Assembly (NCBI RefSeq): GCF_001431415.1
Contig: NZ_LDJI01000021.1
Location: 1-64,000 of the forward strand
DNA from: Stenotrophomonas humi
GTDB lineage: Bacteria; Pseudomonadota; Gammaproteobacteria; Xanthomonadales; Xanthomonadaceae
Length of the DNA stretch: 64,000 nt
Direction: 5' to 3'
This document shows, one piece after another, positions 20,315 to 30,094 of the stretch (position 1 is its first letter; every line of letters starts with the position of its first letter). The notes beneath the pieces were generated by a model. The model ran no database searches, was not told the origin of the DNA, and was given only the letters and a program-made list of their open reading frames with translations. The position numbers and the translations under genes were made by a program.

Positions 20315-21868
20315 TCACGGTTCCCAGCCATTGAAGCTGGTGAACGGCGGCACGTAGTTGAGCTTGTCCAGGCAGGCGCCATCGAGTGACTTGGCATCAG
20401 CCTTTTCAACAAACTGGGCGAACAGCTTGGGCATGCAGCCCGCACCGAGTACCGCATGGCCCTGGCCGCGCAGCACGAACAAACGGCTGTTGGGAAGATG
20501 CTTGACCACTTCTTCGCCGTAACGCGGCGGCGTGACCGGGTCGAACTCACCCGCCAACACCAGTGCTGGTACCTGCGTGGCCAACGGCTGATGGAAATCG
20601 GCCGGCGCAGTCCCCTTCGGCCATACCTTGCACATCGCGGCCATGCCCTGCGCCATCTGGTTACCAAGCACGGTGCCTTCGTCACCACCGGCACCGGTCA
20701 TGCTTTCGCCATCCTCGCTGCAGACCACCGACAACTGCATGCCCATGGCCATGCTGTCCTTCATGTCACTCTGCAGCATCTGCGTCAGCGCCATCAGGTC
20801 CTCGTAGCGCCCTGCACCGGCTTCATGAATCAGCTTGGGCAGCAATGCACCTGCGGCCGGCATGTAGGCGTACATGCGCACCAGCCCGGCCACGGTCTCC
20901 GCGGTGAGTTGACCTTCGCGTTGTTCGCCGCTGGCCGCATCGCGGTAGGTCACGGTCACCGGCTGCGCACGCAGCCTGGCGAGCAGGGCGTCCAGTTCGG
21001 CACGTGGATCTCCGAGCTTGTCCTTGCACGAGGCGACGTTGCTGCACTGGGCGAACTGCAGCGCCAGTGCATCATCGAGGTTGCGGGCAAAAATGTTGCC
21101 CAGCTGCAGGCTGTTGGGCACCGGCGAATCGAGCACGATGCTGCGCGTGGCCTGCGGATGACGCATGGCGTACTGCTGGGCCACACGCGTGCCGTAGCTC
21201 ACGCCATAGAGATTGATCTGCGCCGCGCCGATGGCTTGGCGTACCGTGTCCAGGTCGGCGACCGCTTCGGTGGTCGTGTAGTGGCGCAGGTCGGCCTTCT
21301 TCGACAGTTCCGCCGCACATTTGGCCGCTTCCGCCGCAAACGCTTCCGGCTCGTACGACTGCGGTGAGCTCACCGCCTCCGGCGATGCTTCACAGGCCAG
21401 CAGGTTGGATTTGCCGGTGCCGCGCTGGTCCACCAGGATCACGTTGCGGCGCTTGCGCAGCTCTTTGAACGCCGGCGCGATCTGCTGGAAACTGTCCACC
21501 GCCGACTGACCCGGGCCACCGGCCAGGAAGAACAGCGGATCCGGCAGCAGGTCTCCCTCCTTCTCCGGCGCCAGCCAGGCGATGTTGAGCGGCACCTTGC
21601 GGCCCGTCGGGTTGGCGCGGTCTTCAGGTACCTCGAAGGTGGTGCACTGCGCTTCCAGGCTGTCCTTGCTGAAGGAAGAGCTGATGCTGCACGGCTGGAA
21701 CTGCAGGTTGCCGAGCGCCAGGGGCTTGCCCGCGGCAGTGGATTCCTCGGCGACCGGCGTGGTGGCGCCCGGCGCGTCGGTATCGGCAGCCGGCCGCGTC
21801 ATGCGGTAGCCAACAAGGCCGGCGACAACGGCTATCGCCAGGAGGGTTTGGGTCTTGCGGGACATCAT
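20315..21868 (-). CDS. Exported alpha/beta-hydrolase (S33/TAP-like peptidase)
   Basis: About 517 residues with an N-terminal signal anchor (TLLAIAVVAGLVGYR). The core shows an oxyanion strand FFLAGGPGQSA, VDQRGTGKS and a nucleophile elbow GVSYGTRVA (S224); near the C-terminus are LAGEFDPVTPP (acid) and a GQGHAVLG-type histidine segment. This is the layout of tripeptidyl/prolyl aminopeptidase-like secreted S33 peptidases with a C-terminal TAP-like domain. I chose the ATG at 21868 (GGGGG upstream); a GTG at 21883 is possible. Confidence 0.82.
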   Translation of the reverse strand: MMSRKTQTLLAIAVVAGLVGYRMTRPAADTDAPGATTPVAEESTAAGKPLALGNLQFQPCSISSSFSKDSLEAQCTTFEVPEDRANPTGRKVPLNIAWLAPEKEGDLLPDPLFFLAGGPGQSAVDSFQQIAPAFKELRKRRNVILVDQRGTGKSNLLACEASPEAVSSPQSYEPEAFAAEAAKCAAELSKKADLRHYTTTEAVADLDTVRQAIGAAQINLYGVSYGTRVAQQYAMRHPQATRSIVLDSPVPNSLQLGNIFARNLDDALALQFAQCSNVASCKDKLGDPRAELDALLARLRAQPVTVTYRDAASGEQREGQLTAETVAGLVRMYAYMPAAGALLPKLIHEAGAGRYEDLMALTQMLQSDMKDSMAMGMQLSVVCSEDGESMTGAGGDEGTVLGNQMAQGMAAMCKVWPKGTAPADFHQPLATQVPALVLAGEFDPVTPPRYGEEVVKHLPNSRLFVLRGQGHAVLGAGCMPKLFAQFVEKADAKSLDGACLDKLNYVPPFTSFNGWEP

Positions 21869-21940
21869 CGGAACAGCCCCCACGATTGGTTTTAGGAAAC
21901 AAACAACGGTTCTGCCATTACCCAGACGTGCCCGGGGTGG

Positions 21941-22138
21941 CTATGTGACATCCGGAAAGAAGATTTCCTCGATCCGCACCCCGAACAGGCGTGCGATGCG
22001 GAACGCCAGTGGCAGGCTGGGATCATACTTGCCGGTTTCCAGGGCATTGATCGTCTGCCGCGATACTTCCAGGCGTTCGGCCAATTCCCCTTGCGACCAC
22101 CCTTCAGCGTCGCGCAGCTCACGCAGGCGGTTATCCAT
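21941..22138 (-). CDS. Small XRE-type helix-turn-helix regulator
   Basis: A 65-residue protein that is almost entirely a Cro/C1-type HTH domain (LRELRDAEGWSQGELAERLE, then SRQTINALETGKYDPS) ending in IEEIFFPD, like YgzD/YozG-type minimal regulators. Such regulators often control the neighbouring membrane-protein gene. Its ATG is 11 bp after the stop of that gene (22150-22734, same strand), so the two form an operon. Confidence 0.85.
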   Translation of the reverse strand: MDNRLRELRDAEGWSQGELAERLEVSRQTINALETGKYDPSLPLAFRIARLFGVRIEEIFFPDVT

Positions 22139-22149
22139 CTGCCGCCACC

Positions 22150-22734
22150 TCAGTTGTAACGCCGTGCGACCACGGCCTTGGCCAACCCGTAGGCCAGGCA
22201 GACCAGCGGGAACACCCAGATCATCGCCACATTCGACGGCACATCGATGACCTTGGCCGACTGCAGGAAGCCCCCGGTCAGGTATACCAGCGACACGAAC
22301 GCCGTGGCGAAGCTCACTGCTTCCAGTTCAATGCGTTGCTGCAGCTCATCGACATCGCGGATGTAGCGGATCATCGCCCGCAGCACCAACACGATGGGAG
22401 GTACCGGCAGCAGCGCGATCAGCGCACGCAGCGGTGCACCTTCGACCTGCTTGAGCAGCAGGATCGACACCACCAGCAGCACCACATACGCGAGCATGGC
22501 GATGATGACTTCGCGGGTATAGCGTTTGCGCAGCGCGGGCGGTGCGGCATCACAACCATCGGGCATCCAGCGCCGCAGCATCGCGGCGATGCCCAGCCCG
22601 GCCGCAATGCCGAACAAGGTGCCGGACAGCTTTGCATTGGCGGAGAACTGCACCAACTGCATCACCACGACCCCTGCGCCGGCGAGCAGCGCGGCACTGG
22701 AAAGCAACCACATCGACTGCACGTTACGGCTCAT
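22150..22734 (-). CDS. Polytopic membrane protein paired with HTH regulator
   Basis: A 194-residue protein with about six hydrophobic helices (8-30, 37-53, 72-92, 100-118, 138-156 and 163-182) and a conserved-looking RDVDELQQRIELEA amphipathic segment between helices 4 and 5. It has no enzyme motif. The RDxDExxxxIxxEA segment is common in membrane proteins cotranscribed with minimal XRE regulators. Substrate or ligand unknown. The gap to the next gene (22735-22972) is the divergent promoter region, with no other feature seen. Confidence 0.65.
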   Translation of the reverse strand: MSRNVQSMWLLSSAALLAGAGVVVMQLVQFSANAKLSGTLFGIAAGLGIAAMLRRWMPDGCDAAPPALRKRYTREVIIAMLAYVVLLVVSILLLKQVEGAPLRALIALLPVPPIVLVLRAMIRYIRDVDELQQRIELEAVSFATAFVSLVYLTGGFLQSAKVIDVPSNVAMIWVFPLVCLAYGLAKAVVARRYN

Positions 22735-22972
22735 CTCCGACCCCGGTAGCTGCGTGCGAAATGCATGTAAAGGACGCTTGACACATCCTGCCGTGGCAAT
22801 CCCAGACCTGTCAAGCTCCCTTTACACGTGGAACGGTCTGCACAGAAACCCGAAGCGTTGCCCCATCAGCGCAATACCGCAGCCATCAGGCATGGCCAGA
22901 CCCTCCCGACCAGCCCCGCGACCCCGCGCGCTATCATTGCGCCGCACCCCGTTCACTGAAAGAGCTTCATCC

Positions 22973-23512
22973 ATGACCGCCCTACGCCCCTTCCTGGACA
23001 AGATGCCCGTCGTCGGCGAGCGTGTTTACGTGGATCCGGCATGCACGGTGATCGGCGATGTCGTCATCGGCGATGACGCCTCGATCTGGCCCGGTACGGT
23101 GATCCGCGGCGATGTGAACTACATCCGCATCGGTGCGCGTACCAACGTGCAGGATGGCACGGTCATCCACGTCAGCCATGACAGCCCCTACAACAAGGGC
23201 GGCTACCCGACCCTGATCGGCGAAGGCGTCACCGTGGGCCACGGTTGCATCATCCACGCCTGCACGATTGGCGATTACTGCCTGATCGGCATGGGTGCCT
23301 GCATCCTCGACGGCGCGGTGATCGAAGCCAACGCCTTCATCGCCGCAGGTGCGGTGGTCGGCCCCGGCAAGGTGGTACGCAGCGGCGAGTTGTGGGCCGG
23401 CAACCCGGCGCGGCTGATGCGTCAGCTCAGCGAAAAAGACATCGAAGGCCTGCGCTATTCGGCTGATCACTACGTCAAGGTCAAGGACCAGTACCGCGGC
23501 ATGCAGGGCTGA
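22973..23512 (+). CDS. Gamma-class carbonic anhydrase-like protein
   Basis: A 179-residue left-handed beta-helix protein with hexapeptide repeats throughout (IGDVVIGDDASIWPG, IRIGARTNVQDG). The three zinc-binding histidines of the gamma-carbonic anhydrase/YrdA family are at H66, H90 and H95 (VIHVSHD, VGHGCIIH). Family members hydrate carbon dioxide, although many YrdA/PaaY-like proteins show weak activity. The start at 22973 gives the normal family length; longer in-frame starts would add an unrelated tail. Confidence 0.88.
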   Translation: MTALRPFLDKMPVVGERVYVDPACTVIGDVVIGDDASIWPGTVIRGDVNYIRIGARTNVQDGTVIHVSHDSPYNKGGYPTLIGEGVTVGHGCIIHACTIGDYCLIGMGACILDGAVIEANAFIAAGAVVGPGKVVRSGELWAGNPARLMRQLSEKDIEGLRYSADHYVKVKDQYRGMQG

Positions 23513-23593
23513 CACCCGGCATCGGTTGTCGGCGCGGCGGCGGGACGTGCAAACTGCGCGTCCGGGCGTGGGGACGCCCAATGAGGGATTGAC

Positions 23594-24502
23594 ATGAAGT
23601 CGATGAAGTTCAGGACGCTGGGCCTGCTGGCCGTGGCGTCGCTGTTGTTGCTGGTTCCGTTTGTCGCCGCTGCCCAGGAAGAAGAGGGCATGACGGCCGA
23701 GCAGTTCGTGCAGTCACTGCAGTTCCGTTCCGGGCAGATCGATGTGCCCGAGGCCAAGGCCCATTTCAACCTGGACAACGAGTTCCGGTATCTGGACAAG
23801 GCCGACGCACGCCGCGTGCTGGAAGACATGTGGGGCAACCCGCCCGACGACAGCGTGCTGGGCTTGATCGTGCCGCGCTCGCCGGCACTGACCGCCGATG
23901 ACAGTTGGGCGGTGGTGGTCACCTACTCCGATGACGGCTATGTGTCCGATGAGGACGCGCACAAGATCGATTACGACGAATTGCTCGGCGACATGCAGGG
24001 CGCCATCCGCGACGCCAATCCCGAACGCGAGAAGGCCGGCTACGGCACGCTCGACCTGGTTGGCTGGGCGGTGCCGCCACGCTATGACGCCGCCAGCAAG
24101 AAGCTGCACTGGGCACGCGAGATTGCCTTCAACGATACGCCCAAGCACGTTCTGAACTATGACATCCGCGTGCTGGGCCGGCAGGGTTACCTGAGCCTCA
24201 ACGCGGTCTCCAGCATGTCCGAGGTCGGCATGGTGCGCGAAGGCATGGACCGCCTGCTGCCGATGACCGAGTTCAACGAAGGCGCACGTTATGCCGACCA
24301 CAACCCCAGCACCGACAAGGTCGCCGCCTATGGCGTGGCCACGCTGATCGGCGGCGGGCTGGCGGCCAAGGCTGGCCTGTTCGCCAAGATCGGCCTGCTG
24401 CTGGCCAAGTTCTGGAAGCTGCTGCTGGTCGGCGTGCTGTTCCTGGGTGGCAGCATCGGCAAGCTGTTCGGCGGCAAGCGCGACAAGAACAGCGCAGGCT
24501 GA
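23594..24502 (+). CDS. DUF2167 family membrane protein
   Basis: A 302-residue protein with a signal peptide (LGLLAVASLLLLVPFVAAAQ), a large soluble domain with the DUF2167 hallmark LVGWAVPPRYDAASKKLHWA, and two hydrophobic segments at the C-terminus (about 248-290) that anchor it. GAGGGA precedes the ATG. It stands 180 bp before, and reads into, the RDD-SpoIIM-MoxR operon, so it may take part in the same envelope process. The family has no established function. Confidence 0.85.
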   Translation: MKSMKFRTLGLLAVASLLLLVPFVAAAQEEEGMTAEQFVQSLQFRSGQIDVPEAKAHFNLDNEFRYLDKADARRVLEDMWGNPPDDSVLGLIVPRSPALTADDSWAVVVTYSDDGYVSDEDAHKIDYDELLGDMQGAIRDANPEREKAGYGTLDLVGWAVPPRYDAASKKLHWAREIAFNDTPKHVLNYDIRVLGRQGYLSLNAVSSMSEVGMVREGMDRLLPMTEFNEGARYADHNPSTDKVAAYGVATLIGGGLAAKAGLFAKIGLLLAKFWKLLLVGVLFLGGSIGKLFGGKRDKNSAG

Positions 24503-24681
24503 TCCCCCGCCCGGCCCGGCCTGCGCGCGCCGCAGGCTGGGTTTTCCTCGTGGTGGCGGTTAAAGTCTGCGTCCTGACAGGACGCAGCAGAGACCCGAAT
24601 GCCCCAGGCATCCGTCCGGGCCGGAAACCGGACTTCCCTTCGCCGCATGCATGCCGTGCCGTCGGCGCGGTGCGTGCCGCG

Positions 24682-25377
24682 ATGAGTGCTGCAGCGCCGA
24701 TGCTGGACACCTACCTGGAAGTCGTCACGCCCGAAGGCGTGCCGCTGCAGTTGCCGGCAGCTGGCCCGGTGCCGCGCGCACTGGCGTGGTTGATCGACCT
24801 CGTGATCCGCTTCGGCGTCCTGATCGTGATGAGCCCGTTGCTGCTGATGCTCGGCGACATGGGCCAGGGCATCTACCTGGGCCTGATGTTCCTGGTGTTC
24901 TGGGTCTACCCCATCGTGCTGGAAGTGTGGCTGGGGCAGACGCTGGGCAAGCGGGCCTTGGGCCTGCGCGTGGTCGCACGCGACGGTGCACCGCTGGGCT
25001 GGATGCCGGCGATCGTGCGCAACCTGCTGCGCACCGTGGACATCCTGCCGTTCGGCTACGCGCTGGGTCTGGTCAGCTGCCTGTGCGATGCACATGGCCG
25101 CCGGCTGGGTGATCTGGTAGCCGGCTCCCTGGTGGTGCACAGCCCGCCGCGCACCTTCGTGGCACCGCCGCGCATCGATACCGTGCTTGCCCCGCCGCTG
25201 CCGTTGCAGCCGGGTGAGCAGGTCGCGTTGATTGCCTTTGCCGAGCGCGCCCCGGCGTTGTCGGCGCCGCGTCAGCGCGAGTTGGCACACATCGTCACAC
25301 CGCTGACCGAGGCCGACGGGCAGACCGGCGTGCTGCGGCTGTATGCGATGGCCAATTGGCTGTTGGGGCGGCGATGA
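24682..25377 (+). CDS. RDD family membrane protein
   Basis: About 231 residues with the RDD signature: an RALAWLIDLVIR helix start, a paired helix around 60-85 and VWLGQTLGKRALGLRVV leading into the third helix. RDD proteins are small multi-pass proteins, some linked to sodium/proton exchange, others accessory. The start is uncertain: the ATG at 24682 is used although no clear ribosome-binding site precedes it, and ATG 24703 is an alternative. Its stop overlaps the SpoIIM-like gene's start (ATGA), marking the first firm link of a five-gene overlap chain. Confidence 0.82.
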   Translation: MSAAAPMLDTYLEVVTPEGVPLQLPAAGPVPRALAWLIDLVIRFGVLIVMSPLLLMLGDMGQGIYLGLMFLVFWVYPIVLEVWLGQTLGKRALGLRVVARDGAPLGWMPAIVRNLLRTVDILPFGYALGLVSCLCDAHGRRLGDLVAGSLVVHSPPRTFVAPPRIDTVLAPPLPLQPGEQVALIAFAERAPALSAPRQRELAHIVTPLTEADGQTGVLRLYAMANWLLGRR

Positions 25378-26369
25378 GACAGGAACAGTTCGTCACCCGC
25401 TATCAACACGAATGGCAGCAATTCGAAGACTGGCTGCAACGCCGTGGCGAAAAAGCGCGCAAAAGCCGCAGCAGCCTCGATCCGCAATTGCCCGGCGATG
25501 AAACCATCCCGCAGCGCTACCGCCGCCTGTGCCAGCAACTGGCATTGGCCCGCCGGCGCGGCTACAGCCCGCAGCTGGTGGAGCGCCTGCAGCAGCTGAT
25601 GCAGCGCGGCCACAACCTGCTGTATCGCACGCCGACGCCCCGTTGGCAGCGCGCGGTGGAATTCCTCGTCGCCGATTTCCCGCAGCTGGTGCGCAGCCAG
25701 GCCGGCGCGATGTGGGTGGCCTTCGCATTGTTCGCGGTGCCGCTGATCGGCATCTTCGTGCTGCTGCAATTCAAACCGGAATTGATCCACCTGCTGCTCG
25801 ATCCACGCCAGATCGCGCAGATGGAAAAGATGTACGACCCGGCCGCCGACCATCTGGGCCGCGACAGTGGCACCAACTGGGCGATGTTCGGCCACTACAT
25901 CATGAACAACATCAGCATCGGCCTGCGCACGTTTGCCAGCGGCCTGCTGGCAGGCATAGGCACGATCCTGGTGTTGCTGTTCAACGGCCTCACCATCGGC
26001 GCGGTGGCAGGGCATCTGCAGAACGCCGGCTTCGGCGAGCCGTTCTGGCGCTTTGTCGTCGGCCATGCGCCATTTGAACTCACCGCCATCGTGATTGCCG
26101 GTGGTGCCGGCCTGCAGTTGGGCCTGCGCCTGCTGGCGCCGGGCCGCAAGCGGCGCATCGATGCGCTGGTGGAAGGCGGTGTGATCGGTGCGCGGCTGTG
26201 CCTGGGCGTGGCCTTCATGCTGCTGGTGGCGGCCTTCATCGAGGCATTCTGGTCCGCCATCGTCTGGGTGCCGATGTGGGGCAAGCTCACCGCGTCCGGC
26301 ATGCTGTGGACACTGGTGATCGTGTGGTTGTGGCGTGGCGGACGTGGTGGAGCCGGCAATGCGCATTGA
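25374..26369 (+). CDS. SpoIIM-like (stage II sporulation protein M) membrane protein
   Basis: A 331-residue protein: a soluble helical N-terminal part (1-100), then about five membrane helices. The family block NNISIGLRTFASGLLAGIGT and the GHAPFELTAIVIAGGAGL motif match SpoIIM/DUF95 proteins. In Bacillus, SpoIIM is part of the engulfment complex, but in Gram-negative bacteria it occurs in MoxR operons with unknown role. The ATG overlaps the RDD stop by 4 bp, and its end overlaps the next gene by 11 bp. Confidence 0.88.
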   Translation: MRQEQFVTRYQHEWQQFEDWLQRRGEKARKSRSSLDPQLPGDETIPQRYRRLCQQLALARRRGYSPQLVERLQQLMQRGHNLLYRTPTPRWQRAVEFLVADFPQLVRSQAGAMWVAFALFAVPLIGIFVLLQFKPELIHLLLDPRQIAQMEKMYDPAADHLGRDSGTNWAMFGHYIMNNISIGLRTFASGLLAGIGTILVLLFNGLTIGAVAGHLQNAGFGEPFWRFVVGHAPFELTAIVIAGGAGLQLGLRLLAPGRKRRIDALVEGGVIGARLCLGVAFMLLVAAFIEAFWSAIVWVPMWGKLTASGMLWTLVIVWLWRGGRGGAGNAH

Positions 26370-27930
26370 CCAGCTCAACGTGGTGCTGCGCGCACGTTCG
26401 CAGTGGGAAGCGATGGAGCTGGGCACCGCGTTGGTGCGGCGCCATGCCGGCGCCATCTGGAAGCCGTGGCTGCTGCTGACGTTGCCGGTGTTCGCACTGC
26501 TCAATCTTGCCGGCTGGTGGCTGGACAACCTGTGGCTGTCCGCCTTCGTGTTGTGGTGGCTGAAGCCGGCATTCGAACGCATCCCGCTGTATGTGATTTC
26601 GCGCGGCGCGTTCGGTGCCGAGCCCGGCACCGCCGAAACCCTGCGCGCGCAGTGGACCTGGGGCTGGCGCGGCACGCTGGCCTATCTGACATGGCGCCGG
26701 CTGAGCCCGGCGCGGTCGCTGTTGATGCCGGTGGATCTGCTCGAAGGTGGCGATGCCGGCCAACGTGCCCTGCGCCGCAGTGCACTGGGCGGTGGCAGCT
26801 ATGGCCATGCCACGCTGCTGACGTGGACGTGCTGGCATTTCGAAGTGATGTTGAAGCTGGCCGGCGTCGCGCTGTTCTTCATGTTCGTGCCGGTGGAGTG
26901 GTTGTCCGAATCACTGCGCGCCACCTGGGAGTTGATCGGCAAGGACACCCCAGCGTGGGCGTTGATCGGTTTCAACCTGCTGTCCTGGGCTGCGATGACG
27001 CTGATCAGCCCGTTCTTCAGCGGTGCGGGATTTGGCCTGTACCTCAACCGACGTACCGCGCTGGAAGCCTGGGATGTCGAGATTGCCTTCCGCCGCCTGC
27101 GCGAACGCCTGCTTCGCGCCACGCCACTGCTGGTGATGCTGCTGGCGGTATTCGCATTGCCGGTACTGCCCGCACACGCGCAGCACAGCGATGCTGCGGA
27201 AACCAAACTGCACGACAACCACAAAACCGCACCCGGCACGGACGTGCCCGTGGCCACGCCGGAAAGCGTGTTCGGCAAAACCCAGGCCGACACTGCTGGC
27301 TTTCGCCAGGCCGCGGCCCGTGTGTATGAAGACCCGCAGCTGGGCGCCAAGCGCACCGTCACCCGCTGGATGAAGAAGAAGCCCGGCGAGGACGACAAGC
27401 CAACGCAGCAGAAAGATCTACCGGACATGCCGTTCAGCACGTTCGCCAAGCTGCTGGCACTGATCAGCGAGAGCTTCCTGTGGATCGTGATGGGCATCCT
27501 GGTGATCGCCCTGGCACTTACCGCCCGTTGGTGGCTGCCGTGGCTGCGTGGCAGTGGCCGCCGCAAGCGCGAGGTCGAAAGCCCCGTGCAGCAGGAAGCC
27601 CTGCAACTGCCCGACGTGCTGCCGCCGGACATCCTGGGCAGTGCGCGCCAGCTCTGGCAGCAGGGCAAGCCGCGCCATGCCCTGGCACTGCTGTACCGCG
27701 CCTCGGTCGAGGTGCTGTCACAACGTGCCGATGTGGTGTTGCCACCCGGCGCTACCGAAGCACAATGCCTGCGTGCTTCGCGGCGCATGCCACAGGACGC
27801 CGACCGCCTGTTGTTCGCGCGCATGGTGCGCACCTGGCAGTACGCCGCCTACGCCGGCCAGCTGCCGCGTGAGGACGAGTTCCAGACATTGCTGGGCGAC
27901 CTGCACCGCCAGTACGGGTGGCCGGCATGA
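26359..27930 (+). CDS. DUF4129-containing membrane protein
   Basis: A 523-residue protein with several N-terminal membrane helices (about 25-60, 160-180 and 190-225), a periplasmic linker after about residue 255, another helix near 375-395 and a cytoplasmic C-terminal domain with ARQLWQQGKPRHALALLYRASVEVL, the DUF4129 signature. In many genomes DUF4129 is fused to transglutaminase-like domains beside MoxR and DUF58; here it is not. The start at 26359 lies inside the end of the SpoIIM-like gene. Confidence 0.82.
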   Translation: MRIDQLNVVLRARSQWEAMELGTALVRRHAGAIWKPWLLLTLPVFALLNLAGWWLDNLWLSAFVLWWLKPAFERIPLYVISRGAFGAEPGTAETLRAQWTWGWRGTLAYLTWRRLSPARSLLMPVDLLEGGDAGQRALRRSALGGGSYGHATLLTWTCWHFEVMLKLAGVALFFMFVPVEWLSESLRATWELIGKDTPAWALIGFNLLSWAAMTLISPFFSGAGFGLYLNRRTALEAWDVEIAFRRLRERLLRATPLLVMLLAVFALPVLPAHAQHSDAAETKLHDNHKTAPGTDVPVATPESVFGKTQADTAGFRQAAARVYEDPQLGAKRTVTRWMKKKPGEDDKPTQQKDLPDMPFSTFAKLLALISESFLWIVMGILVIALALTARWWLPWLRGSGRRKREVESPVQQEALQLPDVLPPDILGSARQLWQQGKPRHALALLYRASVEVLSQRADVVLPPGATEAQCLRASRRMPQDADRLLFARMVRTWQYAAYAGQLPREDEFQTLLGDLHRQYGWPA

Positions 27931-29078
27931 GCCAGCGCTTGCGTTACTCCCTGATCGCCCTGGCCGCGCTGCTGCTGTGCGGCGTGGTGGTGGCGTTGTT
28001 TCTGCACAACTACGAGCGCGGCAGTGAGGACATCACCCTGCCGGCTTACGGCGAGCCCACCTACAACCCGCTGTTCGCACTGCGCGAAACCATCCGTCGT
28101 GATGGCGGCAAGGCCGAATCGCGCCGCCAGCTCGACCTGCCGGCCATGCGCCTGCAGCCGGGCGACACCGTGCTGATGCTCGATGACCCGCGCCTGCTCA
28201 CGCCTTCGCAGGTCAACGGTCTTCTGGATTGGGTGGAGTTCGGCGGCCATCTCGTACTGCGTGCACAGGCGCCGGATGAGGACCTGGATGCCGAAGGAAA
28301 TGGTCTGCTGCAGCGGCTGGGTGTCGTCGGCCATGACGGGTTTGCACAATGCCTGACATGGCAGGTGCCCGGGCAGGAAAGTCACCAGGAATTCTGCGGC
28401 GGCAATCGCTTCACGCTGGACGGCACCACCCGCGTTGAACACCGCTGGGGCGACAGCAGCGGCGACAAGACCACGGCCTGGGCCCGCCTGCGTTACGGCG
28501 CCGGGCGCGTCGATGTCCTGGGCGACATGGACTTCCTGCTCAATGGCGCAGGCCCAGGTGATACCGGCCTGCGTGACCTGCCGCATCGCGACCTCGCCCG
28601 CCTGGTACTGGCCCCCAACTACGGCAAGGGCACCTTCCACCTGATCTACGCGATGGAAATGCCGTCGCTGTGGAAGACCGTGATCAAGCGTGGCTGGCCG
28701 ATCTGGTTGCCGCTGCTGCTGGCGCTGCTGGCATGGCTGTGGGCGCGCAGCCAACGCTTCGGCGCACTGCTGCCTTCGCCACGCGAGGAACGGCGCTCGC
28801 TGCTGGAACACGTCCGTGCCAGTGGCGAACTGCTGCACCGTTACGGCAAAACACCGCTGCTGTACGACGCGGTGCGTCAATCCTTCCTTGCGCGCCTGCG
28901 CCGGCGCTCGCCGATGGCTGCCGCGCTCACCGGTGAGGCACAGGTGCAGGCCATCGCCGACCACCTGCAATGGCCCATCTCCCGCGTGCAGAGCGCAATG
29001 CAGGTTCCCCCATCACGGGACGACACCGCCCTGCGTGAACGCATCCGCTTGCTCATCCAGATGAGAAACCAGCTATGA
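27927..29078 (+). CDS. DUF4350 domain protein
   Basis: A 383-residue protein with one N-terminal helix (about 7-25), a periplasmic DUF4350 domain (PTYNPLFALRETIRRDGGKAE, then a GDTVLMLDDPRLLTPSQ block like the gliding-motility-linked glutamine-amidotransferase-like fold) and a second helix at about 250-272, followed by a cytoplasmic helical tail. It overlaps its neighbours by 4 bp on both sides (ATGA), indicating translational coupling. Precise role unknown; it is a regular member of MoxR-DUF58 operons. Confidence 0.82.
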   Translation: MSQRLRYSLIALAALLLCGVVVALFLHNYERGSEDITLPAYGEPTYNPLFALRETIRRDGGKAESRRQLDLPAMRLQPGDTVLMLDDPRLLTPSQVNGLLDWVEFGGHLVLRAQAPDEDLDAEGNGLLQRLGVVGHDGFAQCLTWQVPGQESHQEFCGGNRFTLDGTTRVEHRWGDSSGDKTTAWARLRYGAGRVDVLGDMDFLLNGAGPGDTGLRDLPHRDLARLVLAPNYGKGTFHLIYAMEMPSLWKTVIKRGWPIWLPLLLALLAWLWARSQRFGALLPSPREERRSLLEHVRASGELLHRYGKTPLLYDAVRQSFLARLRRRSPMAAALTGEAQVQAIADHLQWPISRVQSAMQVPPSRDDTALRERIRLLIQMRNQL

Positions 29079-30094
29079 CCGAGACGCCCTTCCCGCCCAC
29101 CCTTCCCGGCGATGCCCCCGTGCCGGCGCCCGCACCGGACAACGCTGCGCTGATCGAGCGTGTCGAGCGTATCCGCGAGGCGGTCGGCCACGCCTTCATC
29201 GGCCAGGCCGATGTGCTGGAGCAGATCCTGATCGCACTGCTGGCTGGCGGCCATGTACTGATCGAAGGCGTTCCCGGGCTGGGCAAAACCCTGCTGGTGC
29301 GCGCCCTGGCGCAGGCACTGGAACTGGACTACGCGCGCGTGCAGTTCACCCCGGACCTGATGCCCAGCGACGTCAGCGGCCATGCGGTGTACGACCCCAA
29401 GACCGAGAGCTTCAAGATCCGCCGCGGCCCGGTTTTCACCAACCTGCTGCTGGCTGATGAAATCAACCGCGCACCTGCCAAGACCCAGTCGGCGTTGCTG
29501 GAAGTGATGCAGGAAGGCCAGGTCACCATCGAAGGCAAGGCGTTCCCGCTCACTCCACCGTTCCTCACCCTGGCCACGCAGAACCCGGTGGAGCAGGAAG
29601 GCACCTACCCGCTGCCGGAAGCACAGCTGGACCGCTTCCTGCTCAAGGTGTTGATCGACTACCCGCAGCTGGACGACGAAAAGCGCATGGTCGAGGCAAT
29701 CACCACCGGCCGCGCGGCAAGCGATTTCAACCTGTCGCAGGTGCCGCGCGTGCTCAGCGGCGCCGACGTGGTGGCGCTGCAGAAGGCGGTGGCGGCGATC
29801 ACGGTGGACCCGCAGGTGATCGACTATGCCGTGCGCATCGTCTCGGCCACGCGCAAGTGGCCTGGCATCGCCCTGGGCGCCGGCCCACGCGGCAGCATCG
29901 CGCTGGTGCGCGCCGCGCGTGCGCAGGCGGTGTTGTCCGGGCGCGACTTCGTCACGCCTGACGACGTGCGCGAGATCGCAAAGCCGGCCTTGCGTCACCG
30001 CATCGCACTGGCCCCGGAGCTGCAGATCGAAGGCCAATCGGCCGACGACGTCCTCACCGCGTTGCTGGCCAAGGTCGAGGCACCGCGCAAGTGA
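29075..30094 (+). CDS. MoxR-family AAA+ ATPase
   Basis: A 339-residue cytoplasmic AAA+ protein. Walker A is GVPGLGKT (65-72), Walker B LLADEINRAP (125-134), and sensor 1 is in TLATQNPVEQEGTYPLPEAQ. MoxR ATPases act as chaperones that mature or insert metal centres or remodel partner complexes, usually with DUF58 or von Willebrand factor A proteins. Start overlaps the DUF4350 stop by 4 bp. The partner DUF58 gene follows after a 145-bp gap. Confidence 0.93.
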   Translation: MTETPFPPTLPGDAPVPAPAPDNAALIERVERIREAVGHAFIGQADVLEQILIALLAGGHVLIEGVPGLGKTLLVRALAQALELDYARVQFTPDLMPSDVSGHAVYDPKTESFKIRRGPVFTNLLLADEINRAPAKTQSALLEVMQEGQVTIEGKAFPLTPPFLTLATQNPVEQEGTYPLPEAQLDRFLLKVLIDYPQLDDEKRMVEAITTGRAASDFNLSQVPRVLSGADVVALQKAVAAITVDPQVIDYAVRIVSATRKWPGIALGAGPRGSIALVRAARAQAVLSGRDFVTPDDVREIAKPALRHRIALAPELQIEGQSADDVLTALLAKVEAPRK